A stretch of DNA of 64,000 nucleotides from JAUSIF01 sp963711595 (GTDB taxonomy: Bacteria; Pseudomonadota; Alphaproteobacteria; Rhizobiales; Xanthobacteraceae). The stretch's first letter is position 1. The number at the start of each line of letters is the position of its first letter. The position numbers and the translations under genes were made by a program. The DNA lies in assembly GCA_963711595.1 (NCBI GenBank), contig CAVQER010000006.1:1-64000 (forward strand), read 5' to 3'. The notes under the pieces are model-generated. The model was not told where the DNA came from. It ran no database searches and saw nothing but the letters and a program-made list of their open reading frames with translations. Below are positions 9,423 through 17,046 of this stretch, piece after piece.

Positions 9423-9788
9423 CTAGGCCGGCGCGCGATCACCCAAGGCGCGCGCGAGCGCGGCGGCGAGCTCTTCGACGCGATACGGTTTCTGCAGTAC
9501 CGGATGCTCGCGCCAACGGACGTCGAGCCCGCTCCGTCCGTATCCGGTCGAAAACACCATCGGCACCCGCCGCGCCGCCAGCACTTCGGCCACTGGATCG
9601 ATCGGCTCGCCGTTGATGTTGACGTCCAGAACGGCGGCATCGCAACCGGAATTCTGCGCCGCGCTGATTGCCTCGGCCATCCGTGATGCCGTGCCGACAA
9701 GCTCGCAGCCTAGCTCCATCAGCATGTCTTCCATCAACATGAGTACCGCGAATTCATCCTCGACGACGAATACGCGAACTCCGATCAG
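9423..9788 (-). CDS. Single-domain response regulator (FAT GUY type), non-canonical start
   Basis: A stand-alone receiver domain of about 121 residues. Reading upstream of the first ATG (9738-9740), the frame continues as VRVFVVEDEFAVL, which is the conserved beta-1 strand and acidic pocket; the phospho-acceptor Asp is in AAVLDVNING, the switch Thr in VFSTGYG and the Lys in VLQKPYR. The STGYG block is the FAT GUY signature of alphaproteobacterial single receivers linked to HWE/HisKA_2 kinases and the general stress response. The ATG is therefore too far in. No ATG, GTG or TTG lies in frame between it and the upstream stop; a CTG at 9786-9788 overlaps the kinase stop as CTGA and is the best candidate. 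It is cotranscribed with the HWE kinase. Confidence 0.82.
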   Translation of the reverse strand: MIGVRVFVVEDEFAVLMLMEDMLMELGCELVGTASRMAEAISAAQNSGCDAAVLDVNINGEPIDPVAEVLAARRVPMVFSTGYGRSGLDVRWREHPVLQKPYRVEELAAALARALGDRAPA

Positions 9789-12025
9789 GTTCTGCTGAAT
9801 TCTTGCTCACGAACTTCCGCCAGAGGAAACTCAAGTTCACAAGTAACGCCCGCCGGCTCGAATCGCAACGCCGCCGTGCCGCCGAGTTCGGCCGGAATGC
9901 TGCGCTCGACCATGCGAGAGCCGAAGCCGCGGCGCGACGGCGGCTCCACCCGGGGGCCTCCGCTTTCACGCCAATGAAGTCGCAGGGTCCTGCCCGTCTT
10001 CCCTTCCTCCATGCGCCAGGTCACATGCAGACGCCCGGAGGGCTGCGAAAGCGAACCATACTTGACCGCGTTCGTGGTCAGTTCGTGGAAGACCATTGCG
10101 AGCGTCAACGCCGCCCTGGGGTTCAGATCGATCGGCGTGTCGTCGATAGCGACCTGATCGCTCATCTCCTCGCCGTGCGCCGACAGCGCACCTTCCACGA
10201 TCTCACGCAAGTCGGCCTGCTGCCAATTTCCGCGCGTCAGCTGATCGTGGGCCTGGCTCAGTGCGATCAACCTGCCCTCCAGGCGCGTCTCGAACTCCTT
10301 GACGGCTGAGGCTCCGCGCGCCGTCTGCCGTGCGAGCGACTGCACGGTCGCGAGCGTGTTTTTGACGCGATGGTTCAACTCATCGATCAGCGTTTTCTGA
10401 TGACTCTCCGCCTTCTTGCGCTCGCTGATGTCGACCAGCATGTTGATCCCGCCGATGAGCTTTCCGTCCGAGTCGAAAAGCGGCGTCGGATATGGAATGA
10501 ACGGGACACGCGTACCATCCGGACGTTCCGCCACGGCTTCCGCGTCGCGAATCGGCCGCGCCTCTTTGAGCGCGACCGCCATCGGACACTCGTCATGTGG
10601 CAAGGGGGTCCCGTCCGGCCAGTACAGTTTCCACGAAACACACCATTCGTCGCTTCCGAGCGTCGGAGTCCGTCCGGAAAACTCCACCGCGGCCTGATTG
10701 AAGAACGTGACGCGCCCTTGCGCGTCGGTCATGTAGACGGCCGCCGGCAACCCTTCGAGCAGCGCACGCAGCCGGCGCTCGCTTGTGCGCAATCGCTCTT
10801 CCGACTCCTTGCGTTCACTGACGTCCTGGAGCACGCGCACTGCGTAGCGGAAGCGGCCGTTTCGGTCGCGCACGCTCGACGACATCACCGAAACCCAGAC
10901 TTCCTTGCCATCCTTCCGGCGAATGCGCTTTTCGATGGAATAGCGATCGATCTCACCCTTGACCTGGCGCTGGTAGAGCTGCCGTTCCTTTCGCGCTTCA
11001 TCGTCATCCATACGATCGAACAGCGACGCGCGCCCGAGGAGCTCATCGCGGGAAAATCCGGCGATCCTGCACGACGCTTCGTTCACGCGCAGGAACCGCC
11101 CGTCTTCGTCGACCTCCGAGATCCCGATGGTCGCCTGCTCGTAGGTCGCAGCCAGCCGCTGCTCACTTTCAGCGAGCGCGTCCGCCATCTGCTTGCTCTC
11201 GGTGACATCGTCGAACACGCGCACCGCATAGAGAAATTTCTTGTCGCGATCGCGCACCGCCGAACACGTCGCGGCGATCCAGATCGTGGTGCCATCTTTC
11301 TTGATGAACCGCTTCTCGATCGAGTACTGATCGATTTCTCCGGCGACCAGACGTTGAAACTGTGGTCGATCCACTTCGGCATCCGCCGGCAGCCCGCTGT
11401 CGAACACGACGCCGCCGATCAACTCCTCACGCGTGAGTCCGGTGACCTGGCACGCGGTCTCGTTCACCCGCAGCCGCCGGCCCTCGGCATCGATCTCCGA
11501 GATCGCGACATTGGCATGCTCGTATGTGATTGCGAGACGCTGGACTTGTTCCTCGCGCTCGCCTTGGCTCCGCCGTAACTCGTCGTGAGCGTAACGCAGC
11601 TCCGTGACGTCCTGGAAGCAGTTCACCGCTCCGACGACCAGTCCGGCCGCATCAAGCAACGGATCGATGTTGACGAGGGCGGCGACGCGGCTTCCGTCCG
11701 GACGCTCGATCTGGACCTCGGCATTGCGGACGGACCTGCCGGTCGACAACACGTCGGCCATCGGCCCCTCCGCGTGCGGCAGCAGACGTCCGTCGACGAA
11801 GAACATCCGGTACGAGCCGCAGAAGCGCTCGTCGGTGTCGCCAGGTGCCGGCGCGCGCCCCCAGAGCTCGGCCGCCTTGCGGTTGTACTGGATGATCAGG
11901 CCGTTGGTATCGCAAACGTAAACAGCGATCGGCAGGCTCTCCAACAACCCATCCCACGCCGTCAGCGCGTGGCGCAACGGCTCCCGAACGAGCTGAACAG
12001 GGCTCTTTGTGGCTAACTCGTGCAT
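9785..12025 (-). CDS. Multi-PAS HWE-family sensor histidine kinase
   Basis: About 746 residues from ATG 12025; a GTG at 12067 would add 14. Four consecutive PAS domains can be seen (about residues 25-145, 155-275, 280-400 and 410-530), the middle ones closed by PAC motifs such as KKDGTTIWIAAT and RKDGKEVWVSVM. The HWE kinase core follows: phospho-acceptor His in IDELNHRVKNTLA (about 552), N box VFHELTTNAVKYGSL, and the LHWRESGGP motif that names the family. There is no membrane segment, so it is a cytosolic sensor. HWE kinases often feed single receivers and PhyR of the general stress response; the receiver gene overlaps its stop by 4 bases and is the likely partner. Confidence 0.92.
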   Translation of the reverse strand: MHELATKSPVQLVREPLRHALTAWDGLLESLPIAVYVCDTNGLIIQYNRKAAELWGRAPAPGDTDERFCGSYRMFFVDGRLLPHAEGPMADVLSTGRSVRNAEVQIERPDGSRVAALVNIDPLLDAAGLVVGAVNCFQDVTELRYAHDELRRSQGEREEQVQRLAITYEHANVAISEIDAEGRRLRVNETACQVTGLTREELIGGVVFDSGLPADAEVDRPQFQRLVAGEIDQYSIEKRFIKKDGTTIWIAATCSAVRDRDKKFLYAVRVFDDVTESKQMADALAESEQRLAATYEQATIGISEVDEDGRFLRVNEASCRIAGFSRDELLGRASLFDRMDDDEARKERQLYQRQVKGEIDRYSIEKRIRRKDGKEVWVSVMSSSVRDRNGRFRYAVRVLQDVSERKESEERLRTSERRLRALLEGLPAAVYMTDAQGRVTFFNQAAVEFSGRTPTLGSDEWCVSWKLYWPDGTPLPHDECPMAVALKEARPIRDAEAVAERPDGTRVPFIPYPTPLFDSDGKLIGGINMLVDISERKKAESHQKTLIDELNHRVKNTLATVQSLARQTARGASAVKEFETRLEGRLIALSQAHDQLTRGNWQQADLREIVEGALSAHGEEMSDQVAIDDTPIDLNPRAALTLAMVFHELTTNAVKYGSLSQPSGRLHVTWRMEEGKTGRTLRLHWRESGGPRVEPPSRRGFGSRMVERSIPAELGGTAALRFEPAGVTCELEFPLAEVREQEFSRT

Positions 12026-12138
12026 CCTACCGCCGCTACCGATGGGCGAGACGCCCAAGGTACCCACCGCTGCCTAAATGCCGGACCCGACTGATGGTTC
12101 CGGCCCCGACGGCTCATTTGCGCTTCAGGCGGAAGGAT

Positions 12139-13821
12139 TCACTCGGCCGCTTCCTGGGCCTCCAGGTCGCGGGGGAAGCGGATGACGAATTCGGTTCCGG
12201 GATCGAGACGGTTGATGGAAAACGTCCCCCCGAACCGGCGGACGGTGGACGTGATCACTTTGAACCCGAGCGAAGTGGGCGCCTCGACGTCCACGTCCTC
12301 CGGCATCCCTCGCCCCCGGTCTGCCACCCGGAACTCGATCCGGCCTCGCTTTGTGCGGGCGAGACTGATCATGATCGGCCCCGCCTCGTTCTCGGGATAG
12401 GCGTGCTTCAGCGCGTTGGTGATCAGCTCGTGCATGAGAACGGCGAGCGAGGTCGCCGTGCCTCCCGGAACAAAAAGCGACTCGGCCTCGCAACTGATCG
12501 TTGCCTTGCTCGTGCCCGCGTAAGCGCGCTCGCTTTCCGCGCAGATGAGCCGCAGAAACTCGCCGAACTCGACCGGGCCGACCGTCTCGGTTCGATACAG
12601 ATGCCGGTACACTGTGCCCATCGAGAGCACGCGTTCGCGTGCCTGCTTGAGCTGTTCCTGGGTCGCTGGATCGGCCGCGTGCCAACTCTGCATCAGGAGC
12701 AGGCTGGAAAGGATCTGCAGGCTGTTCATCACCCGATGCTGGAGTTCGCGCAGGAGGAATTCCTTCTGCTCCAGCAGCCCGTCGACCTTCGCCGACATGT
12801 CGGCAAGCGCATTACTGAGCAGTCCCAGTTCCGAGCCCCGCGACATGCGCGGAAACTGTGCCGCGCTGTCCCCCGCTTCGCGCCGGCGCGCCGTGTCGAC
12901 CAGGGCGAGGACCGGTCGTTGAAACAGATAGGCGGCCGCGAGCGTCGTTCCGAGTAGCGCAAGCAGAATCGCAATCAGCGCGAGAATCGTGCTGCGCCAA
13001 GCCATGTCCCAAAGCTGCGCGAGCGCGACGTCGAGGTCGACGCTGACCGCAACGAACAGACCTTTTGGCTCCTCGTCCAGGCTGACGAAACCGACGATGG
13101 CCTCGGTGCCGTCCGCTTCGCGCACGATCATCGTTCGCGTCGGGTGCTGGTAGTGGGTGCGTTCGAACGCTTCGCGCGTGAGCGCACGTGCCGCAACGTC
13201 CTCCGTCGGTGGCACCGTGAATACGAGCGAGCCCTGCCGGTCGAGCACGCTCAGGCGATGATGCGCGGGCCAGGCGCGGGCCGCGAAGTCCTTCGCGATC
13301 CGATCCGGATTCAGGATGAAGACGACCACGCCATCGAACCGCTTGTCCGGAGTCTGATACGGCATGGAGACGTGAAGCGAGCGCTCGCCTGTGACACGAC
13401 CGGTGGTGATGGTGCCGACGGTCAATTGTCCCGTACGCAACGGCTCAGCGAAATACACGCGGTCGCGCACATCCAACGTCGGCGGAATTTGAATCGTCGA
13501 GCACCGGAAACGTCCGTCGCGATCGATCAACGCGGCCTCGCGATAGATCGGCAAATTCTGGACGACAGCACGAAAATGCGCGGCGCATGCGGCGTCGTCA
13601 TCCGGAACGCCGGGGTGACGAGTGATCGTCAGCATGAGATTCCGCGTGCCTTGAAGCAGCTGAGACAGCTCGGCAGAGATCATCTGCGCCGATGCGAGCG
13701 CGTCATCCCCAGCCTGGCGCTCGAGAAAACCGCGCCACTCCACCGTATTGTAGGCGACCAGCGCCAGCGAAGGCGCCGCTGCAATGGCGACGAGAACGGT
13801 CAATCGCGAGCGCAGGCTCAT
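12139..13821 (-). CDS. Membrane sensor kinase: Cache, HAMP, HisKA_2
   Basis: 560 residues. TM1 (about 8-26) and TM2 (about 277-299, STILALIAILLALLGTTLAAAYL) flank a periplasmic double Cache-like sensor (RDRVYFAEPLRTGQL; KRFDGVVVFILNPDRI). A HAMP linker follows (about 300-350), then the HisKA_2 dimerisation block with phospho-acceptor His in LLRELQHRVMNSLQILSSLL (about 372) and an ATPase with N box LMHELITNALKHAY and G box DRGRGMPED. HisKA_2 kinases are close relatives of HWE kinases. It is in the same orientation as, and 113 bases upstream of, the HWE kinase gene. The sensed ligand is not known; Cache domains bind small organic molecules. Confidence 0.92.
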   Translation of the reverse strand: MSLRSRLTVLVAIAAAPSLALVAYNTVEWRGFLERQAGDDALASAQMISAELSQLLQGTRNLMLTITRHPGVPDDDAACAAHFRAVVQNLPIYREAALIDRDGRFRCSTIQIPPTLDVRDRVYFAEPLRTGQLTVGTITTGRVTGERSLHVSMPYQTPDKRFDGVVVFILNPDRIAKDFAARAWPAHHRLSVLDRQGSLVFTVPPTEDVAARALTREAFERTHYQHPTRTMIVREADGTEAIVGFVSLDEEPKGLFVAVSVDLDVALAQLWDMAWRSTILALIAILLALLGTTLAAAYLFQRPVLALVDTARRREAGDSAAQFPRMSRGSELGLLSNALADMSAKVDGLLEQKEFLLRELQHRVMNSLQILSSLLLMQSWHAADPATQEQLKQARERVLSMGTVYRHLYRTETVGPVEFGEFLRLICAESERAYAGTSKATISCEAESLFVPGGTATSLAVLMHELITNALKHAYPENEAGPIMISLARTKRGRIEFRVADRGRGMPEDVDVEAPTSLGFKVITSTVRRFGGTFSINRLDPGTEFVIRFPRDLEAQEAAE

Positions 13822-13899
13822 GCGGGATGCGTGCCGTTGGCGGGAGCCAGCATTCCTAGCATGAAACTCCCCCTTCGATCATCCCACAGTGCATCGCTG

Positions 13900-15267
13900 T
13901 TATGCGGCTTCGCGTGATCTTTGCCCGAACTCCGTCACGATCCATTCGGCCGAGCGCCGCAGCATCGCCTTCTTTCCCGGAAGTCCTTCGGCAAGCAATG
14001 TGCCGTTTCGCTTCATCAGGCGCCCTCCGATCAGCACCGTATCCACGGTGGAAACGCCGCCCTGTGTCACCACGGATGAGACCGGATCGCGCACCGGGAA
14101 AATCGTCAGGTCATCCGCCCGTAACAGCACGATGTCGGCCTGCTTGCCGGGCGTGAGCGAGCCGACGCGATGATCCTGTCGGATCATCCTGGCGCCGTTG
14201 ATCGTCGCCCATTCCAGCGCTTGGCGGCATGTGATCGAGAGCGTTTCCGGCGCGGATCCATGCGCGCGCCAATGCTCGATATTGTCGAGATTGCGCTGGG
14301 CCTGGAGCGTCACGCGCATGCAGTAGAACATGTCGGAACGCGAGGACACTTCCACGTCCGTGCCAATCGACACCGGCGATCCGAGCCGCATTAGTTTGCC
14401 CGTGAGCGGATCGCAAAAACCCATCTGCATCTCGACGTCGGCGGTGACGGTGTATTGGACGCCTTCATCGACGGAGAGCCCAATGACGTCATCGCTCAAA
14501 TTATTGCCGTGGACGATGTTGGTTTTCTCGTTGAGGAGCTTCTCCTTGGCGAGCCGCTCGAAACCGTCGGCGACGATCGGCGCGCCGCCGCCCACATGCA
14601 TGCTGACGACGAGCCCGAGCTCCCGGGCGAGCTTCATGTCCTGCTGGGTAACTTCCCATACGGAATAAGTCGGTCCGAGTATGGCTAGTCCGAGCGAGAT
14701 CATCCTGTCCTTGCCCGCGAGTCTGCCCTTCGTCAGCCGCTCGATCTCGCCGCGTGGCATCGGCAGGTAGCTGAAGTGCTTTTCGCCGGGTTTCGGAATC
14801 GGCTTCGGCGACCCATGCAGAAACATGGCGCGGATGCCGGACTCTTCGAGCCCGTCGATCGCGGCGTCCGTATGGTCGGGAGTCGGATTGTTGTGGCACC
14901 AGTCGACGAGTGTGGTGATGCCGGAGTTGATGCTCGTCAGCGCGCCCATGAGGTTCGCGATGTAGATATCCTCGGGCCTGAAGTGCATCGCGAGGCCCCG
15001 GTGCATGCTGCTCATGTATTGCGGCACCGCCCAATCGCCGCCGATCCCGCGCAAGCCTGACTGCCACGTATGCAAGTGCGCGTTTACGAAACCCGGAAGC
15101 ACGATCATGTCGGTCGCGTCGATCACTTCGGCGCCGGCCGGCGCATCGATGCGGCGCGCGACTGCTGCGATCTTGTCGTTCTCGATCAGCAGGTCGCCGC
15201 GTGGCAGATCGCGCACGCGCTTGTCCATGCTGATGATTGCCCCACCCCGGATCAGAATGCGCTTCAT
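13900..15267 (-). CDS. Amidohydrolase (ATZ/TRZ, cytosine deaminase-like)
   Basis: About 455 residues from ATG 15267, chosen for its ribosome site (AAGGGGAGC) and because the family starts at this beta strand (ILIRGGAIISMD). Metal ligands of subtype III amidohydrolases are visible: HxH in VNAHLHTWQSG (about residue 62), a His in VVSMHVGGG, a His in IVHGNNL and Asp in SIGTDVEVSS. The C-terminal beta sandwich returns in GSLTPGKQADIVLL. The family includes S-adenosylhomocysteine deaminase, guanine deaminase and triazine hydrolases; the substrate here is probably an N-heterocycle or an aminated purine-like compound. No pathway neighbours help. Confidence 0.86.
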   Translation of the reverse strand: MKRILIRGGAIISMDKRVRDLPRGDLLIENDKIAAVARRIDAPAGAEVIDATDMIVLPGFVNAHLHTWQSGLRGIGGDWAVPQYMSSMHRGLAMHFRPEDIYIANLMGALTSINSGITTLVDWCHNNPTPDHTDAAIDGLEESGIRAMFLHGSPKPIPKPGEKHFSYLPMPRGEIERLTKGRLAGKDRMISLGLAILGPTYSVWEVTQQDMKLARELGLVVSMHVGGGAPIVADGFERLAKEKLLNEKTNIVHGNNLSDDVIGLSVDEGVQYTVTADVEMQMGFCDPLTGKLMRLGSPVSIGTDVEVSSRSDMFYCMRVTLQAQRNLDNIEHWRAHGSAPETLSITCRQALEWATINGARMIRQDHRVGSLTPGKQADIVLLRADDLTIFPVRDPVSSVVTQGGVSTVDTVLIGGRLMKRNGTLLAEGLPGKKAMLRRSAEWIVTEFGQRSREAA

Positions 15268-15383
15268 GACCGCTCCCCTTCGCTGGCGCTGCGGACCCGC
15301 TGTACCCGCTTGTTGGCTGTGAAGCAATTTTTGGGAGCGGCGGGCGCGACCCCCGCCGCGCCCGCGCAACATCGGTCGTCGAC

Positions 15384-15893
15384 TTAGCTTGCCGCTTTGC
15401 GGTTCACACCCTTGCGCTCGGCAATGCTCGACAGCTTCTTGTCGGCGGCCTTCTCCTCGTTGAGGTTTGTGTTGAGGAGCCGCACGACGTCGTCGTGCCC
15501 GAGCTCTTCCGCCCAGGCGATCAACGTGCCGTAGCGCGAAATCTCGTAGTGCTCGACCGCCTGCGCCGCGCCGATGAGCGCCGCGTCCAGCACCTGCTTG
15601 TCCTCGACGTCGCCGGCGATCTCGTCGGCCTCCTCGAGGATGCCGTCCATCGCAGGGCAGTCGGTCGCTTTCGGCTTTTCACCGAGCTTGGCGAAGACCT
15701 GCTCGAGCCGCTCGACCTGCTTTCGCGTTTCCTCCAGATGCGCCTTCAGCCCGCTCTGCAATTCGCGGTTCGTCGCCTTGTCGATCATGTCGGGAAAATT
15801 CTTCACGATCTGGTTCTCGGCGTAATAAATGTCCTGCAGCGTGTGCAGGAACAGATCGTCCATCGATTTGATCTCGGAAGTGAACAAGCCCAT
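15384..15893 (-). CDS. DUF892 ferritin-like protein (YciF type)
   Basis: 169 residues forming a predicted four-helix bundle. Conserved DUF892 blocks are DLFLHTLQDIYYAENQIVK (about 13-31), HLEETRKQVERLEQVF (about 52-67), AVEHYEISRYGTLIAWA (about 112-128) and LLNTNLNEEKAADKKL. Glu and His residues suitable for a di-iron site occur in these helices. YciE/YciF proteins are induced by osmotic and general stress; biochemical function is unsettled. An EcfG-type promoter lies 75 bases upstream of the start, which supports stress control here. The gene has a TTTC-rich weak leader (AAAGGACG ribosome site). Confidence 0.9.
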   Translation of the reverse strand: MGLFTSEIKSMDDLFLHTLQDIYYAENQIVKNFPDMIDKATNRELQSGLKAHLEETRKQVERLEQVFAKLGEKPKATDCPAMDGILEEADEIAGDVEDKQVLDAALIGAAQAVEHYEISRYGTLIAWAEELGHDDVVRLLNTNLNEEKAADKKLSSIAERKGVNRKAAS

Positions 15894-15967
15894 GACGCAC
15901 GTCCTTTCTGACCAGTGGTTGCGATTGGCATGCGCCGCGCGCGAACGCGCAGCGGCGTTGCATGGCC

Positions 15968-15992
15968 AACGGCGGAACCGCGTTGCGGTTCC
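15968..15992 (-). promoter_or_regulatory. EcfG-type (general stress sigma) promoter for the DUF892 gene
   Basis: On the minus strand GGAAC (15988-15992) and CGTT (15968-15971) are separated by 16 bases, the consensus for the alphaproteobacterial EcfG sigma factor. The -35 lies inside a perfect 8-base inverted repeat (GGAACCGC / GCGGTTCC). It is located about 75 bases upstream of the DUF892 start. Recognised by pattern only. Confidence 0.7.
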
Positions 15993-16012
15993 CGGTCAGA
16001 ATTTTTTGGAGC

Positions 16013-16204
16013 TTACGAGGCGGTGTCGCGCACGGTCAGGCCGGGGCGCGGCCGCTCGACGATCGTGAAACTCGAACAGCTCGTGCAGCGGTAGACGAAG
16101 TGGTCAAGCGGCTTGACCGGGTCCGGTCGCAGGTGATCGAGACGCGCAGTCCCGCCGCAGAAATCGCATTTAGCGATGGCGGCGATCGGCGAGTTTGCAC
16201 TCAT
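16013..16204 (-). CDS. Small zinc-ribbon protein
   Basis: 63 residues starting at ATG 16204, chosen for its AGGACG ribosome site; an in-frame start further up would lie inside the next gene. Two CxxC knuckles, CDFCGG (about residues 12-17) and CTSCSS (about 41-46), make a treble-clef or zinc-ribbon fold, with FVYRCTSC before the second knuckle. It follows another small zinc ribbon of similar layout by 8 bases, so the two are cotranscribed. Function is unknown; single zinc ribbons often act as adaptors or RNA/protein-binding modules. Confidence 0.7.
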   Translation of the reverse strand: MSANSPIAAIAKCDFCGGTARLDHLRPDPVKPLDHFVYRCTSCSSFTIVERPRPGLTVRDTAS

Positions 16205-16212
16205 GGCGCGTC

Positions 16213-16404
16213 CTAGTCGTTCAGGCGACTTCTCGACGTGTCGCGGGTCTGTACTGCCGCGCATGAATTGCACTGATACGTGCACACGTCGGTCCACCGC
16301 GCGGTCGGATGCGGTTCAAGTCCGACGAGCCGCATATCCAGTCCACACGTCTCGCACGGGGGCGGAACCAAGGGGTCGAGCTGGATGAGTTGAATCTGTT
16401 CCAT
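16213..16404 (-). CDS. Small zinc-ribbon protein, tandem with the next gene
   Basis: 63 residues from ATG 16404 (GAGG ribosome site). It has two CxxC pairs, CETCG (about 17-21) and CNSCAAV (about 48-54), with the stretch ARWTDVCTYQCNSC giving an extra Cys. The layout equals that of the downstream 63-residue gene, so both may derive from a duplication, though sequence identity beyond the Cys pairs is low. The ribosome site of the downstream gene overlaps the end of this one. No known function. Confidence 0.68.
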   Translation of the reverse strand: MEQIQLIQLDPLVPPPCETCGLDMRLVGLEPHPTARWTDVCTYQCNSCAAVQTRDTSRSRLND

Positions 16405-16614
16405 GGCAAAACCTCGCACACCCCTCGCGCGATGAACAGGGCCCACCCGACATTTCTGTAATAATTTCAATTACTTATATGTATCAGATGCAGCGACTCG
16501 CGTCCCTCAATCAGTCGAGGGAACCTCCGCCGCTGTAGAAACTTACTCAAAGTTAGCACTTGACCACATCAGGGCAAACGTACACATTGTAGCAGGCAGA
16601 CTTGGGGATGAGCC

Positions 16615-16845
16615 ATGGCGAAGAATCTCCGCGGAGAACGGCTTCAGCTCATGCTGACGCCAGAAGAATTGACGGTTCTTGACGACTTTCGCTTCAAGTC
16701 GCGCATGCCCAGTCGCGCGTCCGCTGTGCGGGAGCTTCTGAAGCGCGGCCTGGCGGCTGAGGGATTTGACGCGGCCGTATTCGGCGCCAAGTCCGAAGAC
16801 TTCGGCATCCTGGAAGAGGCACCGGTTAGTCGCGCGACTCGCTAA
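16615..16845 (+). CDS. Small ribbon-helix-helix-like protein
   Basis: 76 residues with a strong ribosome site (GGGGATGAG). The N-terminal part has the pattern of a ribbon-helix-helix DNA-binding fold: strand LRGERLQLMLTPEE, helix LTVLDDFRFKS, loop RMPSRASAVRELLKRGLAAEG with the typical S-R-A-S-A-V-R-E-L-L helix two. A 25-residue tail follows. RHH proteins are repressors or antitoxins; no toxin gene is adjacent, so a free-standing regulator is more likely. The 210 bases upstream show an AT-rich patch (16460-16490) that could hold its promoter. Confidence 0.7.
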   Translation: MAKNLRGERLQLMLTPEELTVLDDFRFKSRMPSRASAVRELLKRGLAAEGFDAAVFGAKSEDFGILEEAPVSRATR

Positions 16846-16913
16846 GGGATCCAGGGCCAAACCTCCAGAATCGGCTTGGGATAGTCCGCCAAGCAACTCT
16901 GCCGACTCCGTTT

Positions 16914-16946
16914 TTCCGCATCGCAACCCGTTGCGATTGAGCGGAA
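16914..16946. promoter_or_regulatory. Strong inverted repeat upstream of the P450 gene
   Basis: TTCCGC-ATCGCAAC at 16914-16927, spacer CC, GTTGCGAT-TGA-GCGGAA at 16930-16946. The inner 18 bases are a perfect palindrome (8-base arms), and the outer 6-base arms are separated from it by a 3-base bulge on one side. It lies 68 bases after the RHH gene and about 100 bases before the P450 start. With no T-run downstream it is either an operator or a factor-dependent terminator hairpin. Confidence 0.5.
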
Positions 16947-17046
16947 GTTAAAGCGCCGGGTCAGCCGACCCTCGCCTCGTCAAAGCCATGGAGAGTTCGT
17001 AGCGTTCCACCATCAGTCGTAACGGGGTGGGCCTGAGCCTTTCGCC

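Noticed and set aside
15337..15359. GCGGCGGG / CCCGCCGC hairpin between the amidohydrolase and DUF892 genes
   Set aside because: The 8-base stem is G+C only, in a GC-rich spacer, and is flanked by A rather than T on the relevant strand, so a terminator call is not supported.
16860..17046. Search for a tRNA or small RNA in the spacer before the P450 gene
   Set aside because: No cloverleaf; only the inverted repeat that is listed.
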